Part shown: one piece after another, positions 1 to 11,330 of the stretch
Numbering within the stretch: position 1 is the stretch's first letter
How the letters are laid out: each line of letters opens with the position of its first letter
NCBI RefSeq assembly: GCF_004379255.2
Contig: NC_056037.1
Coordinates: 11,914,902-11,978,901 of the forward strand
DNA length: 64,000 nt
Origin: Salvia splendens
Taxonomy: Eukaryota; Streptophyta; Magnoliopsida; Lamiales; Lamiaceae
Direction: 5' to 3'
Program-made: the position numbers and the translations under genes
Notes under the pieces: model-generated
What the model was told of the DNA's origin: nothing
Seen by the model: the letters and a program-made list of their open reading frames with translations, nothing else
Database searches by the model: none

Positions 1-2012
1 TAGAAAACAGTTTCATGGAAAGTAAATAGACTTTAAGGTGTTTTTGCATTTTTTTTCAACTTTTTTTTAAATGCTCCTAATAATTCATGAATGACATTTT
101 ATACACATTTCTATATTCCAAACAAATCACATATCAAGTACCCAAATATATTACACCCTTTATACCAAAGACATTGAATTTTAAATGGCATACACATTGG
201 GGATGTTCAATTTGATAGATAAATATGGGAGTAGTAAGTTATGGAGTATGAGATAAGTTGTAATAGGCTTTGTCTAAGACTAAGTTGTTTGGATGTTAAA
301 TATTATGTCTAAGATAATTTTAGTAATGTGTTTGGTGATGAGATGAAAAATAAAAATAGTGCAATTCAAACTCATTTCATATAAAAATTATAATTATTTT
401 TAATTAATTAATTGATTGATTGCTTCGAATTAGTGATTAGTAAGTACTAAATAATTAAACCATGTTTATTGATACTTGACTAATTAATTAATCAAACCAA
501 ATATTAATACAAGTTTTTTTAATTATTGTAATCAAAATTTATATAATTAAATAAATAATTGATTAGTTATTGTGAATCAGTTTAAAGAGAGAAAATGGAG
601 AGATCGGGGAAGAATGTATATGTAGACGTGAGTATGAATAGTGGCCGAATTTCATATCTATCTTGGCTTTATCCATATTGAGTGAGTGTTTCAAATTTCA
701 AAAGATGAGATGGAGCTCAGAAGTGGTTTATGATCTACTTATCAACTTTGGAAGAGATAATGCTAAAAGTCTAACACTTATAAATCAAATTTATTACTTC
801 AAGATCGATGAGATGATGTTTAAAAGTATGATTCTAACGTCAAATGATGGTAATTGGAGCTCCATATGAACAAGTCCAAATGAAATAATGCTTCTACGAC
901 AAAAGTGAGCTTATTGTAGTGATTTAAATGACAAATTTTATCTAAATTTTGATCGTATGAGATAGTTCCAAAAAGTACAACAATTATATATTAAATCGCT
1001 ACTCGAAATTCTTAAACAACAACGTATAACTTAATAAAAAGATTGATTTATCACGCATCCACTTATAATACGTTTCAATCCAATCATATTTTTATACTCT
1101 ATCAATAATACCAACAAAACTTAAAATATTTACCTTTTTATTTCTTTTATTTGTGTGTTATCTAAAATAGATTTAATTATATTTAGAATGCCTGATAAAA
1201 AAACATAATATATATTTCAAATTCTTAATTATAAAAAAATTACTACTAAACACTTAAAATAACAGAAATATATGATTTTGTATCAAATTAAATGATATCA
1301 TAACAATACGAGAATCTATTAATAAAACCAAAAAAAGACAAATATTGACATAGTTATTCATTTTTTTTTCAAATAAAATTATTTACAATACACAATACTT
1401 AAATTCTATGTAAATGAAACGCTCAAATTTTGTCATTGGCACAAGCGGCATGGGTTTACAACAATCATTGGTTGGTGTAGAGACTGAAGGATAACTTTGT
1501 GAAAAAAATACTGAATTACTCTCCCTCCATAAAATTGAGTTTATGATAAAATGATTGGTAATATTATATATTGACCAAACCAAAATTCGTAAAAAATGAG
1601 GAATAAAAGGTTATAAGATGATAAGTCTAGTTAAACCTACACTAGTGTAAATGAAGGTGACAAAATTTTTTGTAGACAGAGAGAATAAAAGATTACTACT
1701 ACATGTATTGAATGTTGTGGGTGAAGACAACGTCAACGTAGAGTAAGCTAGGCATGCACTGTATCCATACTCTGTGTCTCAACTCTTTCACCAAAGTAAA
1801 ACATAAGTGGTCCATAATCCTTTCTGGAAATAAAGAGTAGACCCCCCAAAAATATCAACTGATAGAAGCATGCACTTAATAATTAGCAGCCACATTTGAA
1901 GCCATTATCCCAGTTGAAAAACAACTCGTTTTTGCCATAGTTGAACCATTTAAAGCACCAAAATTGTTGGAAGAATTGTACATGTAAGAGAAGAGTCTTT
2001 CCATTTTGAAAA
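1..2012. other. AT-rich intergenic region and PHO1 upstream sequence
   Basis: No gene is supported here. Short open frames have no recognisable protein content. A degraded Stowaway-type MITE may lie at about 1520-1690: it opens with CTCCCTCC and closes with an imperfect inverted GAGAGA end. The last few hundred bases should hold the promoter and 5' UTR of the PHO1 homolog, but no core element could be assigned with confidence. Confidence 0.5.
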
Positions 2013-5000
2013 ATGAAGTTTGAAAAAGAGTTCTCCTCACAGATGGTGCAAGAATGGCAGGGAGCATACATGGATTACTCCTATCTCAAGAAACACATAA
2101 AAGCCCTCCTAAAATCCCACCAGCAGAGCAGCAACCCCGGCTTCACGAGACAGAGGCAGGCCATGTACAGGGCCTTCAGTGGCCTCACCGGCCGGAGCTC
2201 ACCCAAGGCGAGAGAAGAAGAGGCTGTCATGATCCCACAAAGTGCATACCAGACCTTGCTCATGAAGCTGTCAGCAGAAGGCGCTGAGCAAGAGCTCGAG
2301 TTCTTCAAGAAGCTCGACCTTGAATTCGATAAGGTGAGGACGTTCCACGAGGGGAAGGTTCAGGGTATACGGGAGAATGCCGAGGAGCTTAGCAAGCAGA
2401 TGGATGCTTTGATTGCTTTGAGGATCAGAGTCAAGAGGCCGGATCAAGTGCTAGAAACGGCAGCTGCTAGCGTGGTTTTGAGTCCAGTGGCTAGAAGCCC
2501 TGAAGGAGTGCATATGGATGTGATTCAAGAAGTTGAGGACGAGGAGAAAACTAAGGATCTTGAGGGTTTGAGGCCTGCACGTTTGCAAGTTTTGGAACAT
2601 GTCAAGATCAATGTTGATCCTGATACCCCTGTCTCGACTCTGAAAAACGTCATCATGAGCTCAAAGCTGGAGCTGTCGTTCAGCAAGGACGAGCTGAAGA
2701 GGGCGGAGAAGAAGATGCGCAAGGCCTTCATCGAGTTCCACCAGCAGCTTCGCCTTCTCAAGAGCTACAGGTGAGAGCTTCCATTGGCACTTTCTATATT
2801 GGGTTAATATCACTTTCTATCCCAACATTTGACAGTTTCCAATTCTATCACGACTTTCAGAAAAGTTTGGGATAGAATGTGATATTGTAACATGACTAAC
2901 AGAACTGATGTTGCAGTTTCTTGAATATACTTGCCTTCTCCAAGATCATGAAGAAATATGACAAGGTATTTGTTACATTGCACTTCACCTTCAATCAACT
3001 AGCTTTCTTGAATTTTCACTAAACTTCTTGAATTATTTGCAGATAACTTCACGGAATGCTTCAAAAACATACCTGCAAATAGTCGACACATCATCTCTTG
3101 GAAGCTCCGAGGAGGTTTGCAATGCAGCAACATATACACATTCAGTTTAAGGATTTCAGCAAAGTATTACGCAAAGTTCCCATCTTCTGTTTTGCTAGAT
3201 TTACAAACTCACCGAAAAACTAGAGGCCTCGTATATCAAGCACTTTGCAAATGGAAATCGGAGAGAAGGAATGAAGGTGTTGAGACCGGGAGTGAAAAGA
3301 GAGAGGCACCGGATAACGTTCCTTCTAGGTAATATATTGTTAGCAACAAGCAATTGTTCTTCACAAAACTTTTACTCTTTGCAAGTATAGTATTCATAAA
3401 GATTCAGGTGAGAACTACTGACTTGTGTGCAGGTTTATTCAGTGGTTGCTGTATAGCTCTGATTGCTGCCATCATCGTCTCTGTTTATGCTCGCAATCTT
3501 CTTCAGCACGAAGGAGGAAGACAGTATATGACGAACATATTCCCACTATACAGGTATGTTTTCTCAAATTTTTTCGCTGTTTCCACACCCAAAACTGAAC
3601 TGGGTGCTGAACTGATAAACTTTGGTCTTCATAGCTTGTTTGGATACATCGTCCTGCACATGGTCATGTACGGAGCGGATACCTATTTGTGGAGGCGATT
3701 AAGGGTGAACTACCCCTTTATATTTGGCTCCAAACCAGAGACGTCGCTTGGCTTCAGAGAAGTCTTGGTCGTTGCCTCTGGACTCTCAGTACTCACCCTG
3801 GCTGCTATTCTCGCTCATCTCGACTTGGAGATGGATCCGGAGACAGAGAAATTCCGATTAATAACTGAACTGCTTCCGTTGTTCCTAGTAACTGTGAGTC
3901 TAATATAAAGCTCTTCTTTAATAAAAAGGGGCCACAACACTGAAATGCTGATGAAAAACTAATGAATATTTCTATTTCAGGTTGTGCTTGTTATAACACT
4001 ATGTCCCTTCAACATAATATACCGTTCCAGTCGTTTCTTTCTCATTCGTTCTACATTCCACTGCATCTGTGCCCCTCTCTACAAGGTCTGCACATCATGA
4101 AAAACAGGAAAACATACAAATGAAAACTGTCACACCACTTTGCCATCTGAATTCAGGCTGCCCTTTTTGCAGGTTACCTTCATTGATTTTTTCATGGCAG
4201 ATCAGATGACGAGCCAGGTACCACATTATCTACATCATCTAAATGCAATATGTTAAGCTAAATAAACAACACTAGTGAATAGGATCATGATTTTTACCTA
4301 ACTGCAGTGACGGACGGTGCTGAACATTTCATGCTAGGAAGCAACTCTTTGCAAAGTATAGCACTGAATTCATTTCATACATGCATGAAATTTTCAATCA
4401 ACATACTCTATATTTAGGCTTTACTTCAGCCATTCGAACACAAATTAAATAATCATTTTTAAAAAAATTTATTAAAGCTTCTTTATATCAATCTTGGAGT
4501 AAATCAATGTTAAAAGCAACGAAGAAATTCTGGATAACTTATCGAAGTTGGAGGGTGGCTAGCAGTTTCTCTGGTCTGGGATGTTTCCGCGCGAGCCAGA
4601 CCCTAGGAGAAAGCCATGCCAGTTAGATAGCAGAGAGAGACGAGCTGAGCGAAACTTTAATTTCAGATTCTATATTAATATTAGTACTATTTTTTAATAA
4701 ATTTGAAATGATGAAATATCCCTCCGTTTTCTAAAAGTTTGTTGGGGGAAATGAGCCTCAGCCGCAGCCTAACTGCCACATCCCGATTCATTTTGTACAT
4801 CAGATTCAGGCTATCAGAAGTCTACAATATTATATATGTTACTACGTGTGGGGTGACTTCAGAAAAAGATCGAACGAATGCACAAACAGCAGTACTTACA
4901 AGTTTCTATACATAGCTGTAGCCGTTATTCCATTCTGGCTGCGCCTCCTTCAGGTAACTTAAACTCCATTGATCATATTAATCTTAAATTCAGTCTTCTC

Positions 5001-5718
5001 AGCTAAAACTTTGCTGCTTGGATGAACTCAGTGCCTCCGTCGTGTCTTTGAGGAGAAAAGCGCTATGCAGGGCCTCAATGGCCTAAAGTATTTCTCAACA
5101 GTCGTTGCTCTTGTGATGAGGTCATTGTATGATATCACTGTACAAAATGGCAATGCATCGTCGTTTTGGAGAATCATGGCTGCAGCAACATCTGGCATCA
5201 CGACCATCTACAACACGTATTGGGATATTGTAGTGGATTGGGGTCTCCTGCAAAAGAAAGCCAAGAACAGATGGCTGAGAGATAAGCTTCTGATATCAAA
5301 CAAAGCTGTATATGTAGTAGCTATTGTGAGTAGTCTTTCTCTTTCCCTCTAGGAAAACACGTTGCCACAAACATAAGAACTAAACTTACAGAGAGTGTCT
5401 GGCATGAAACTGCAGGTAGCCAACATACTTCTGAGGCTTGTATGGATGCAGCTGGTCCTTGATTTCAATCTGCCATTTCTCCACAGAAATGCCATGACCG
5501 CTGTTATTGCCTGCTTGGAGATACTTCGTCGTGGCATTTGGAACTTCTTCAGGTATGTTCCTTGCGATCCTTCAATGCCTAGAAATCGTGTTTCTACCAT
5601 TAATGGACATCAATCATGCAGGTTGGAGCATGAGCACTTCAACAACGTGGAAAATTATAGGGCATTCAAGTCCATACCTATGCCATTCTACTATGAAAAA
5701 GACCACCACATCATGTGA
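2013..5718 (+). CDS. PHO1-family SPX-EXS phosphate exporter homolog
   Basis: Encodes a PHO1-like membrane protein; the family exports inorganic phosphate (root xylem loading, guard cells) and binds inositol pyrophosphates through SPX. Twelve exons were placed: 2013-2770, 2917-2965, 3043-3114, 3199-3328, 3433-3553, 3635-3893, 3981-4085, 4173-4217, 4804-4953, 5032-5325, 5416-5552, 5622-5718. They sum to 2217 nt, or 738 aa plus stop, slightly short of the usual 750-800 aa. The start [16 protein letters not shown] is the classic PHO1 SPX N-terminus. SPX fills exon 1 into exon 3, with the KIMKKYDK motif in exon 2. Membrane helices follow from exon 5. The EXS domain includes [25 protein letters not shown] and the terminal [16 protein letters not shown] block. 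No frame break is visible. Intron 8 (4218-4803) is the longest at 586 bp and may hold inserted DNA. The exact PHO1;H subtype was not resolved. Confidence 0.93.
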
Positions 5719-6288
5719 CAAACATGACTTATGAAATTTCGTCCAGTGTTAGGGAGATGTCGTTTTAATATTTGTGATAAGAGTGTAAAGGAAAGCATTT
5801 GCAGCATGTGTAGATAATTTTTCTGGTGTTATTTACCTAAATCCTGAATCAATCATCAGAATCCTCTCAAAGTTATACACAAAAAATACAAGAACATTGG
5901 AAGTTCAGGAAGTCATGTGTCCAGAACTCATATCCTACTATAATCCAAACATTTTGACAACTTACATGTGAAAAATGCAATCTAATTTCTGTCATCACTT
6001 GGCAGCTTCTTAAGCAAGTTACATTGTTATTATTGTCAACTGCCACGAGAGCAAATATTACACAGCACACTCTAGATGAAAAGAGAGAAACATCACACAG
6101 CAAACTCTGGAGGAAAAGAGAGCGCATACAATAAAGAATAAAGGTTTTACATGGGGAATAAACTTCTTCGGTTGCGTCCTCTTCTTTAGGCAGGGTAACA
6201 AAAGAATCACGAGACAGAGTTTCCTGCTGTCAATGCACCTGTGACATCTTTATCTTGGTTTCCAATGATATACGAGAGTGCAAGAGGG
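5719..6288. other. Intergenic region between PHO1 homolog and SPX4-like pseudogene
   Basis: Holds the PHO1 3' UTR and the region downstream of the opposite-strand SPX pseudogene, so the two face each other tail to tail. An imperfect direct repeat of about 35 bp containing 'cacagca' and 'aaaagagag' lies near 6061-6125. No gene seen. Confidence 0.4.
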
Positions 6289-8560
6289 TTATAGGTGCCT
6301 TCTAGGGTATCGTTTAGCTTTAATGGCAGCAAGAGTGGTCGCCTCTTCACCAGGTGGCAATTTTGCTTCCATAGATGCATTTAATAGATCAGCATTCTGC
6401 TTTTGTTCAACAAAGGTTGACTCGACAACCTCATCTTCTTGTGGAAAGAGGAGCTCCAGATTTGCTTCACACTTACGAGCTAAACTCGTGATTAGTTAGG
6501 CAAAAAAAGAGCTGGTGGACAGAAAGCTGAGTAAAAGGTAGACTCAATAGTTCCCCAGTTGGTATACCATATTTCTTCAAAATCTTGATAAAGCCTAATA
6601 AGGAATACACAAGATAAGTAAGACAAATGAAACTGATGTAGACAGCTGACAGTGAGAAAGGCCTTGATAACCACGCTGCAGAGAACGAATCAGCTGTTTT
6701 ACCTGCCAAGTTAAGAGAGTATTAGTCTTTTGAAAGGACCATCTCTCCATGGATTTAGACATAGTCCTTCCTTATCTCCATCTTCATCGCTAAATTCAGT
6801 CTCAGTTCTAAACAGCAAATTCATACTTCCCCATGCCTTCAATCTCTCTAGTGACGCATCTCACTGGTAATGTTTATTGGTATACAACTAACTGCACAAA
6901 TACTATATGCCCTGTTCTATCATTTTAATTGCAGCTGGCCTCAAAAAAAGAACAATGCCTATAAACCCCACCAATCCAAATGACAAGAATTTAGATTTCG
7001 CATCTGAATGCAGTTGTTATTTATTTGCAGTAACCAGCAGGCAGCAGCTGATTTTGGGATACTTCAAGTAGAACAAAATAGCCTATCCTTACATTCCTAT
7101 TTTTTTTTATTGAAACATAAAACATTCAAATGGGAATAAAAAAACCTCAGGAAAATTATTCACGTCAATGTATGTGCACATATTATATCTCACTATACTT
7201 ATATGAATCTATATCCTTGAGCCTTCTCTATATGTAGCTAGCTCCTTCCTTTGGTGAGGAGTGGGGGGAGTTGATGATGATGAGTTTTTCCTTAGCAATA
7301 TATAGCATATGCCAAAACCTCCAATGAGTTCAATATTCATGATAGCAACGTAATAAGCTTTGGTCTTCTCTCATCTCGTTCTATCTGAGTGCAATTTCTG
7401 TTTCTTATTCCATAATCTAAGTGACCAAGCATGTGGAAAGACAAAATCCATAACTATTTCCTCTGTCTCTCTATGTATTTCACATGAAAAGTTCAAAACT
7501 AACTACAACCACAGAAATTTAACAGCATCGCATTCACGTTGACGATATTCTACTCTTTCCTTTACGCATCGATATTCGGTTCTAGAAAAGCATTAAGTAT
7601 CTATCAATTAATAACTTCATTGACACAACTGGTGTGTTCCATTTAGAAAATTCCAGTAAGGTAAAATAAATAAATATCAGGAAGAAATGGAATATGCCAT
7701 GGGAGATTCTTTTGAACCCTCCAAGTAACAAAGATTTAATTCCACTATCATAATACTAGTATATATAGTTCATGTCATTTCCACACCACTTGTCACTCAT
7801 AGTCACAGAGCTATCTCTATCACAATTTTCCAGTCTCACATTGCCTCAATAAGCACCATTTCTTTTCAGGTTTCATACACCAACAGCAGAGTTACACTTG
7901 CATTACTAAACAGCCATGCCTACATTTCGCACCAATTTATATTGCAGTGCAACTTCTTGGTTTCGAAAAGTTCGACGGTTTCTACGTTGAGAATGAGGGG
8001 TTCATGATCTCTGATTCTCATGCGAAGTAAGTTCTTGAACCTTATCGCCTCACCCACCCATCATCCCAAAGTTCAATTCAAACACATAATATTCAACAAT
8101 CCATTAACGGAATGTAACAAAGTTAATCCCTGCTTTCAATAGATGACTATGAATTAACTTATCTCTTTGTTAATTTTATCTTTAGGTTTATTTCTCCTCT
8201 CTCCTACTTTTGACTTACTTACTGTCTTCAAACACACCGTTATGAATCTGAACAAGCAAACATTCAATTCCATGTAATTGTAATCTCAATCCATCACGAA
8301 TAAAATTATGTAACTGAAACTAATCAACAAACTACTAAGACACCAAAAAGGGGAAAAACCTGGAAGCGGATGATGAAGTCTTCCTCCTTATCGACGTAGA
8401 AATCGTTGAACTTTTCGAGTTCCTCGTTGAGAATTCCGACGAGCCACTCGTGAAGCTCTAGCAAGGGACGTTATCAGCTGCTGCGGATGCGGGATTGTAC
8501 TGCAAATACTTGTCCCTCCACTCCAATAGGGTTTATTCCGAATGAATCCAACATTCTTCA
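6289..8560 (-). pseudogene. SPX4-like SPX-domain protein pseudogene
   Basis: Pieces of a stand-alone SPX protein, closest by eye to SPX4 (a nuclear/cytosolic phosphate sensor that restrains PHR factors), lie in order on the minus strand. Near 8525 is WRDKYLQYN. At about 8460-8360 is LHEWLVGILNEELEKF followed by FYVDKEEDFIIRFQ, ending at a good GT donor (8360). At about 6790-6717 is KMEIRKDYV-stop-IHGEMVL, with a second stop before YSLNLA. At about 6592-6520 is GFIKILKKYG and LLSLPFTQ. At about 6500-6289 is RKCEANLELLFPQEDEV through the natural-looking stop. At least two in-frame stops, a frame break with a stop around 6500, and a missing N-terminal MKFGKEF block show it is dead. Intron borders are partly preserved, so this is a decayed gene copy rather than a retrocopy. 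Confidence 0.8.
7954..8016 (+). pseudogene. Inverted SPX exon fragment
   Basis: About 63 bp on the plus strand read FEKFDGFYVENEGFMI. This matches the ELEKFNDFYVDKEEDFII exon of the adjacent minus-strand SPX pseudogene (8460-8360) at both peptide and DNA level. It sits in opposite orientation inside the pseudogene's own intron region, preceded by a TTGCAG that resembles a splice acceptor. This is an inverted partial duplication; no function is inferred. Confidence 0.65.
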
Positions 8561-8619
8561 TAATTAATTCTTGGCAGGTGACCTTCGATATATAATTTCC
8601 TGATTCAGTAATTCTCATC

Positions 8620-9440
8620 TGACTCTGATAATTTCATCTGAGGGATATGCTGGGAACTGCTGTTTGAGAGGAAAAGAATGGAGTATCTGCTTTGGAATAA
8701 ATTTTTCAGTATGTATAAATGGACGCATTATTTTTATGAGATCGGCCCGATTCGACTCAACGACAAGCAATTATATATGAGAACCCAACAACGACTCGAT
8801 AGTCGACCTTATTCTCATGTTAGATGTCACCCATTTTTTTTAGTTTGTCTCGTAAAAAGATATCACATCATTAATATAAATATATAATACTATTTTTTCT
8901 CATTCATTTAATATACAAAACAACATATCCTATAATATTGGCATCATCCAAGCGTGCCGACTATCATGGATAGGAGCGAGTACAATTGCAGACTTCAAAT
9001 ATTGAAAAGAAATGACATAGAAACCGAAAACAATAAAATCAAGAGTCTTTTGGCAAGAAAACATAGTACTGATAGGTTTTAATATACTGGGTTGAGCCCA
9101 ACTTAATTAAGTTTAATAAATTTACTTTATTATAGAATCAATATTGATCCACCCGCTTTAGTCCATATTAGAGTTATAACTCAATTAATTAAATAATCTA
9201 AATATGCTATCAATTTTAATTAATTTATGCATTTCTAAGAGTGAAACAGCTCATACATTTATTAATATATACACTTTTGTATGCATCTTTAAAATATAGA
9301 TATTAAATATCGAAATCTAATTTTATTGTTAAATGGACTAGCTGGAGAAGGACCAAAATTTTGATAGAGGCGGTTCCATTATTAAAAAAAGGTAACAAAA
9401 AGTAAGGTGGGGACCTACTACTAATTTTTACATGCCCAGC
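8620..9440. other. AT-rich intergenic region
   Basis: No gene, RNA or clear transposon end was recognised. Simple AT-rich sequence separates the SPX pseudogene from the Harbinger cluster. Confidence 0.4.
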
Positions 9441-9442
9441 TG

Positions 9443-11193
9443 TAGAGCATCGCAGCGGTCGGACACGGCGTTCGTCCGTCTGTGCCAGCAGCGGAGCGGA
9501 ATGCTGCTCGCCGCTGCACTCTTGCCGTTGCTGCTCTTAGCTAAGAGCATGTTGACGTGGCGGCTCATGATTGGATTGTTGTTGGCAAATTCAAATTTTC
9601 TTTTAAAAAAATCGGATTTTAATTAAAAAATCCAATTAAAAAAAAAAGAATTTCCACTTCCCAAAAAATTATATCCGTTTTCTCTCCACTTTTAATTTAT
9701 TTTTTAATTTTTTTCCCCAAAAATACACATTTTCATCTATAAATACCTCCCACTTCCACACACAAAATTTCACACCACACTACACAATTCTCATCTAAAT
9801 TCTCTCATTTCCATTCTTTTAATTCTCAATCTTTCTTTCACTCTTACAACAAAAAAATGTCCGGCTCCAGCGATCACCCCTCCGGCTCCCACGGTTGGAA
9901 TCCCGAATGGTTCGGTTCACAACAATTTCCTAGTCCGGAAACAGAATTTTCAGCCCCTGCTCAAACCCAAAGTTCGCAAGCTCCGGGTGGCTACCGGCCT
10001 TACTCGGTCGATGACCAAGATGCCCCCGATGGGCAATACGGGTGGGCACCCGAACCACCCGTACCTAGAGCGGGAGGGAGCGGCGGCTCTCAAACTTCTG
10101 CTCTTCCTACTCGTGGTGTCCGCACCCCGTACACTCCGGGGCAGATGGAGCTATTATTCAAAGCTTTTTTGTCTATCTCCGAAGATCCGGTGATTGGCAC
10201 GAACCAATCTGGGGACCATTTTTGGTGGTGCATCTGTCGCCGGTACAATGAAAACTGACCGGCTGGAACAATCGAGCGCAACGAGAGTATGGTGCGCAAT
10301 GCCATATACAGAGCCAACGAAGAAATCCAAAAGTTCCAGGGGTATTACCTCCAGGAAGAGCGGTCGGCGGGGAGCGGCAGAAGCGAGGTCGACATCATCA
10401 GTGCCGCGTTGGCGACCTACCAATCCCAAGTCCCAACACTACAAACCGTTCAAGTACCTCAATGTTTGGCAGGAGGTGCGTGTGCATCCGAAGTATAGGG
10501 GAGGCGTATCATCCTCCTCTAGCTCCTCCGAAAAATGGTCGAGGTCGGTATCCCTATCCGATGCCAGCTCCGATGAGGTGTCCACCCAGCTCGCCGGAGC
10601 TAACTTGGGTAGCTCTGACGCCGGCCCGAGTAGTTCCCAACGCCGACCGCAAGGAAGGAAGAAGCCGTGACTCCATCCGTCCCCGATCCCGTTCCCGCTC
10701 CCTTTATGCCACCTCAACCCCCCACCAACTCGTTGTAGGGGGTTTTAGCCCAACTCAATTTGGCCGATAGGTTAACTTTGACCCCCGAGCAACTTCGATC
10801 GCATGTGGCAATGATACGGGGTCTCCAAAGAACATTGGGGGTAGAGTCGGATGAATAGTGTTCCACGGGGGTATTTTTAGCCTTTAATTATGTAATTTTT
10901 ATTTTTTAGGAGTTTAATTATGTAATTTTTAATTTTTAGAATTTTAATTATGTAATTTTAAATTATTTTGTAATTCGTAATATTATTCCGGGTATTTTTA
11001 ATGCATTTTAATTTTGTGAAAATGTTTTTATTTAAATTGAATAATAGAATGGTGAGACCTTTGAGCTTGTCTTTGCGGAAGAGCACAGATGTGGGTGTTG
11101 TGCTCTTGCCTAAGAGCATGTAGTAAAATAGTAATAAAAGTGGGTCCGGGCCCACATCCGTGCTCGTTGTCAAGAGCATGGATGTGGATGCTA
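9443..11193 (+). mobile_element. PIF/Harbinger-type element carrying ORF1 only
   Basis: A Harbinger-type element with the accessory ORF1 (Myb/SANT-like) but no transposase. The right end is well defined: an inverted terminus TAGCATCCACATCC (minus sense) next to TTA at 11194-11196. It matches the left end of the structure at 49607 and resembles the right end at 52665. Subterminal AAGAGCA/TGCTCTT inverted motifs occur at both sides (about 9535-9555 and 11095-11180). The left edge near 9443 (TAGAGCATCGCAGC) is approximate because no TTA duplicate was found. It would depend on transposase from elsewhere. Confidence 0.6.
9857..10858 (+). pseudogene. Harbinger ORF1 (Myb/SANT-like DNA-binding protein), broken
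   Basis: ORF1 of PIF/Harbinger elements binds element ends and helps the transposase into the nucleus. The frame opens at MSGSSDHPSGSH. It has a SANT-like stretch around residues 95-130 (GQMELLFKAFLSISEDPVIGT), then hits a TGA at 10256-10258 in the middle of the domain. The same frame resumes as TIERNESMVRN and ends prematurely at 10498 after a frameshift near 10430. The KPFKYLNVWQE to LAGANLGSS region continues in another frame, and the end (LRSHVAMIRGLQ, stop at 10858) in a third. A related but N-terminally truncated copy at 51651-52286 keeps the C-terminal half open, which shows where the breaks are. Confidence 0.75.
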
Positions 11194-11237
11194 TTACCAC
11201 CCCAGGTTGGGCCGACGGGAGTGGATCCCCTGCTGTT

Positions 11238-11290
11238 GTGGGAACACAGCAGGGGCTGTTGTGCCTTCAAAACGACGGCGTTTCCATTTA
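11238..11290 (+). repeat. Left arm of a ~55-bp inverted repeat
   Basis: A segment containing AACACAGCAGGGGCTG, TGTGCCTTC and ACGACGGCGTTTCCATTTA recurs in reverse complement at 14281-14336. The two arms enclose about 3 kb, including the whole 1.6-kb Harbinger element. Each arm also contains a short internal palindrome around CAGCAGGGG/CCCCTGCTG. Confidence 0.7.
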
Positions 11291-11330
11291 ATTACTTCAG
11301 CCTTTACCTTCTCAACTTTTACACACCTTA

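Noticed and set aside
663..869. Small open frame near the window start
   Set aside because: No recognisable motif, no supporting context, AT-rich surroundings; chance open frame.
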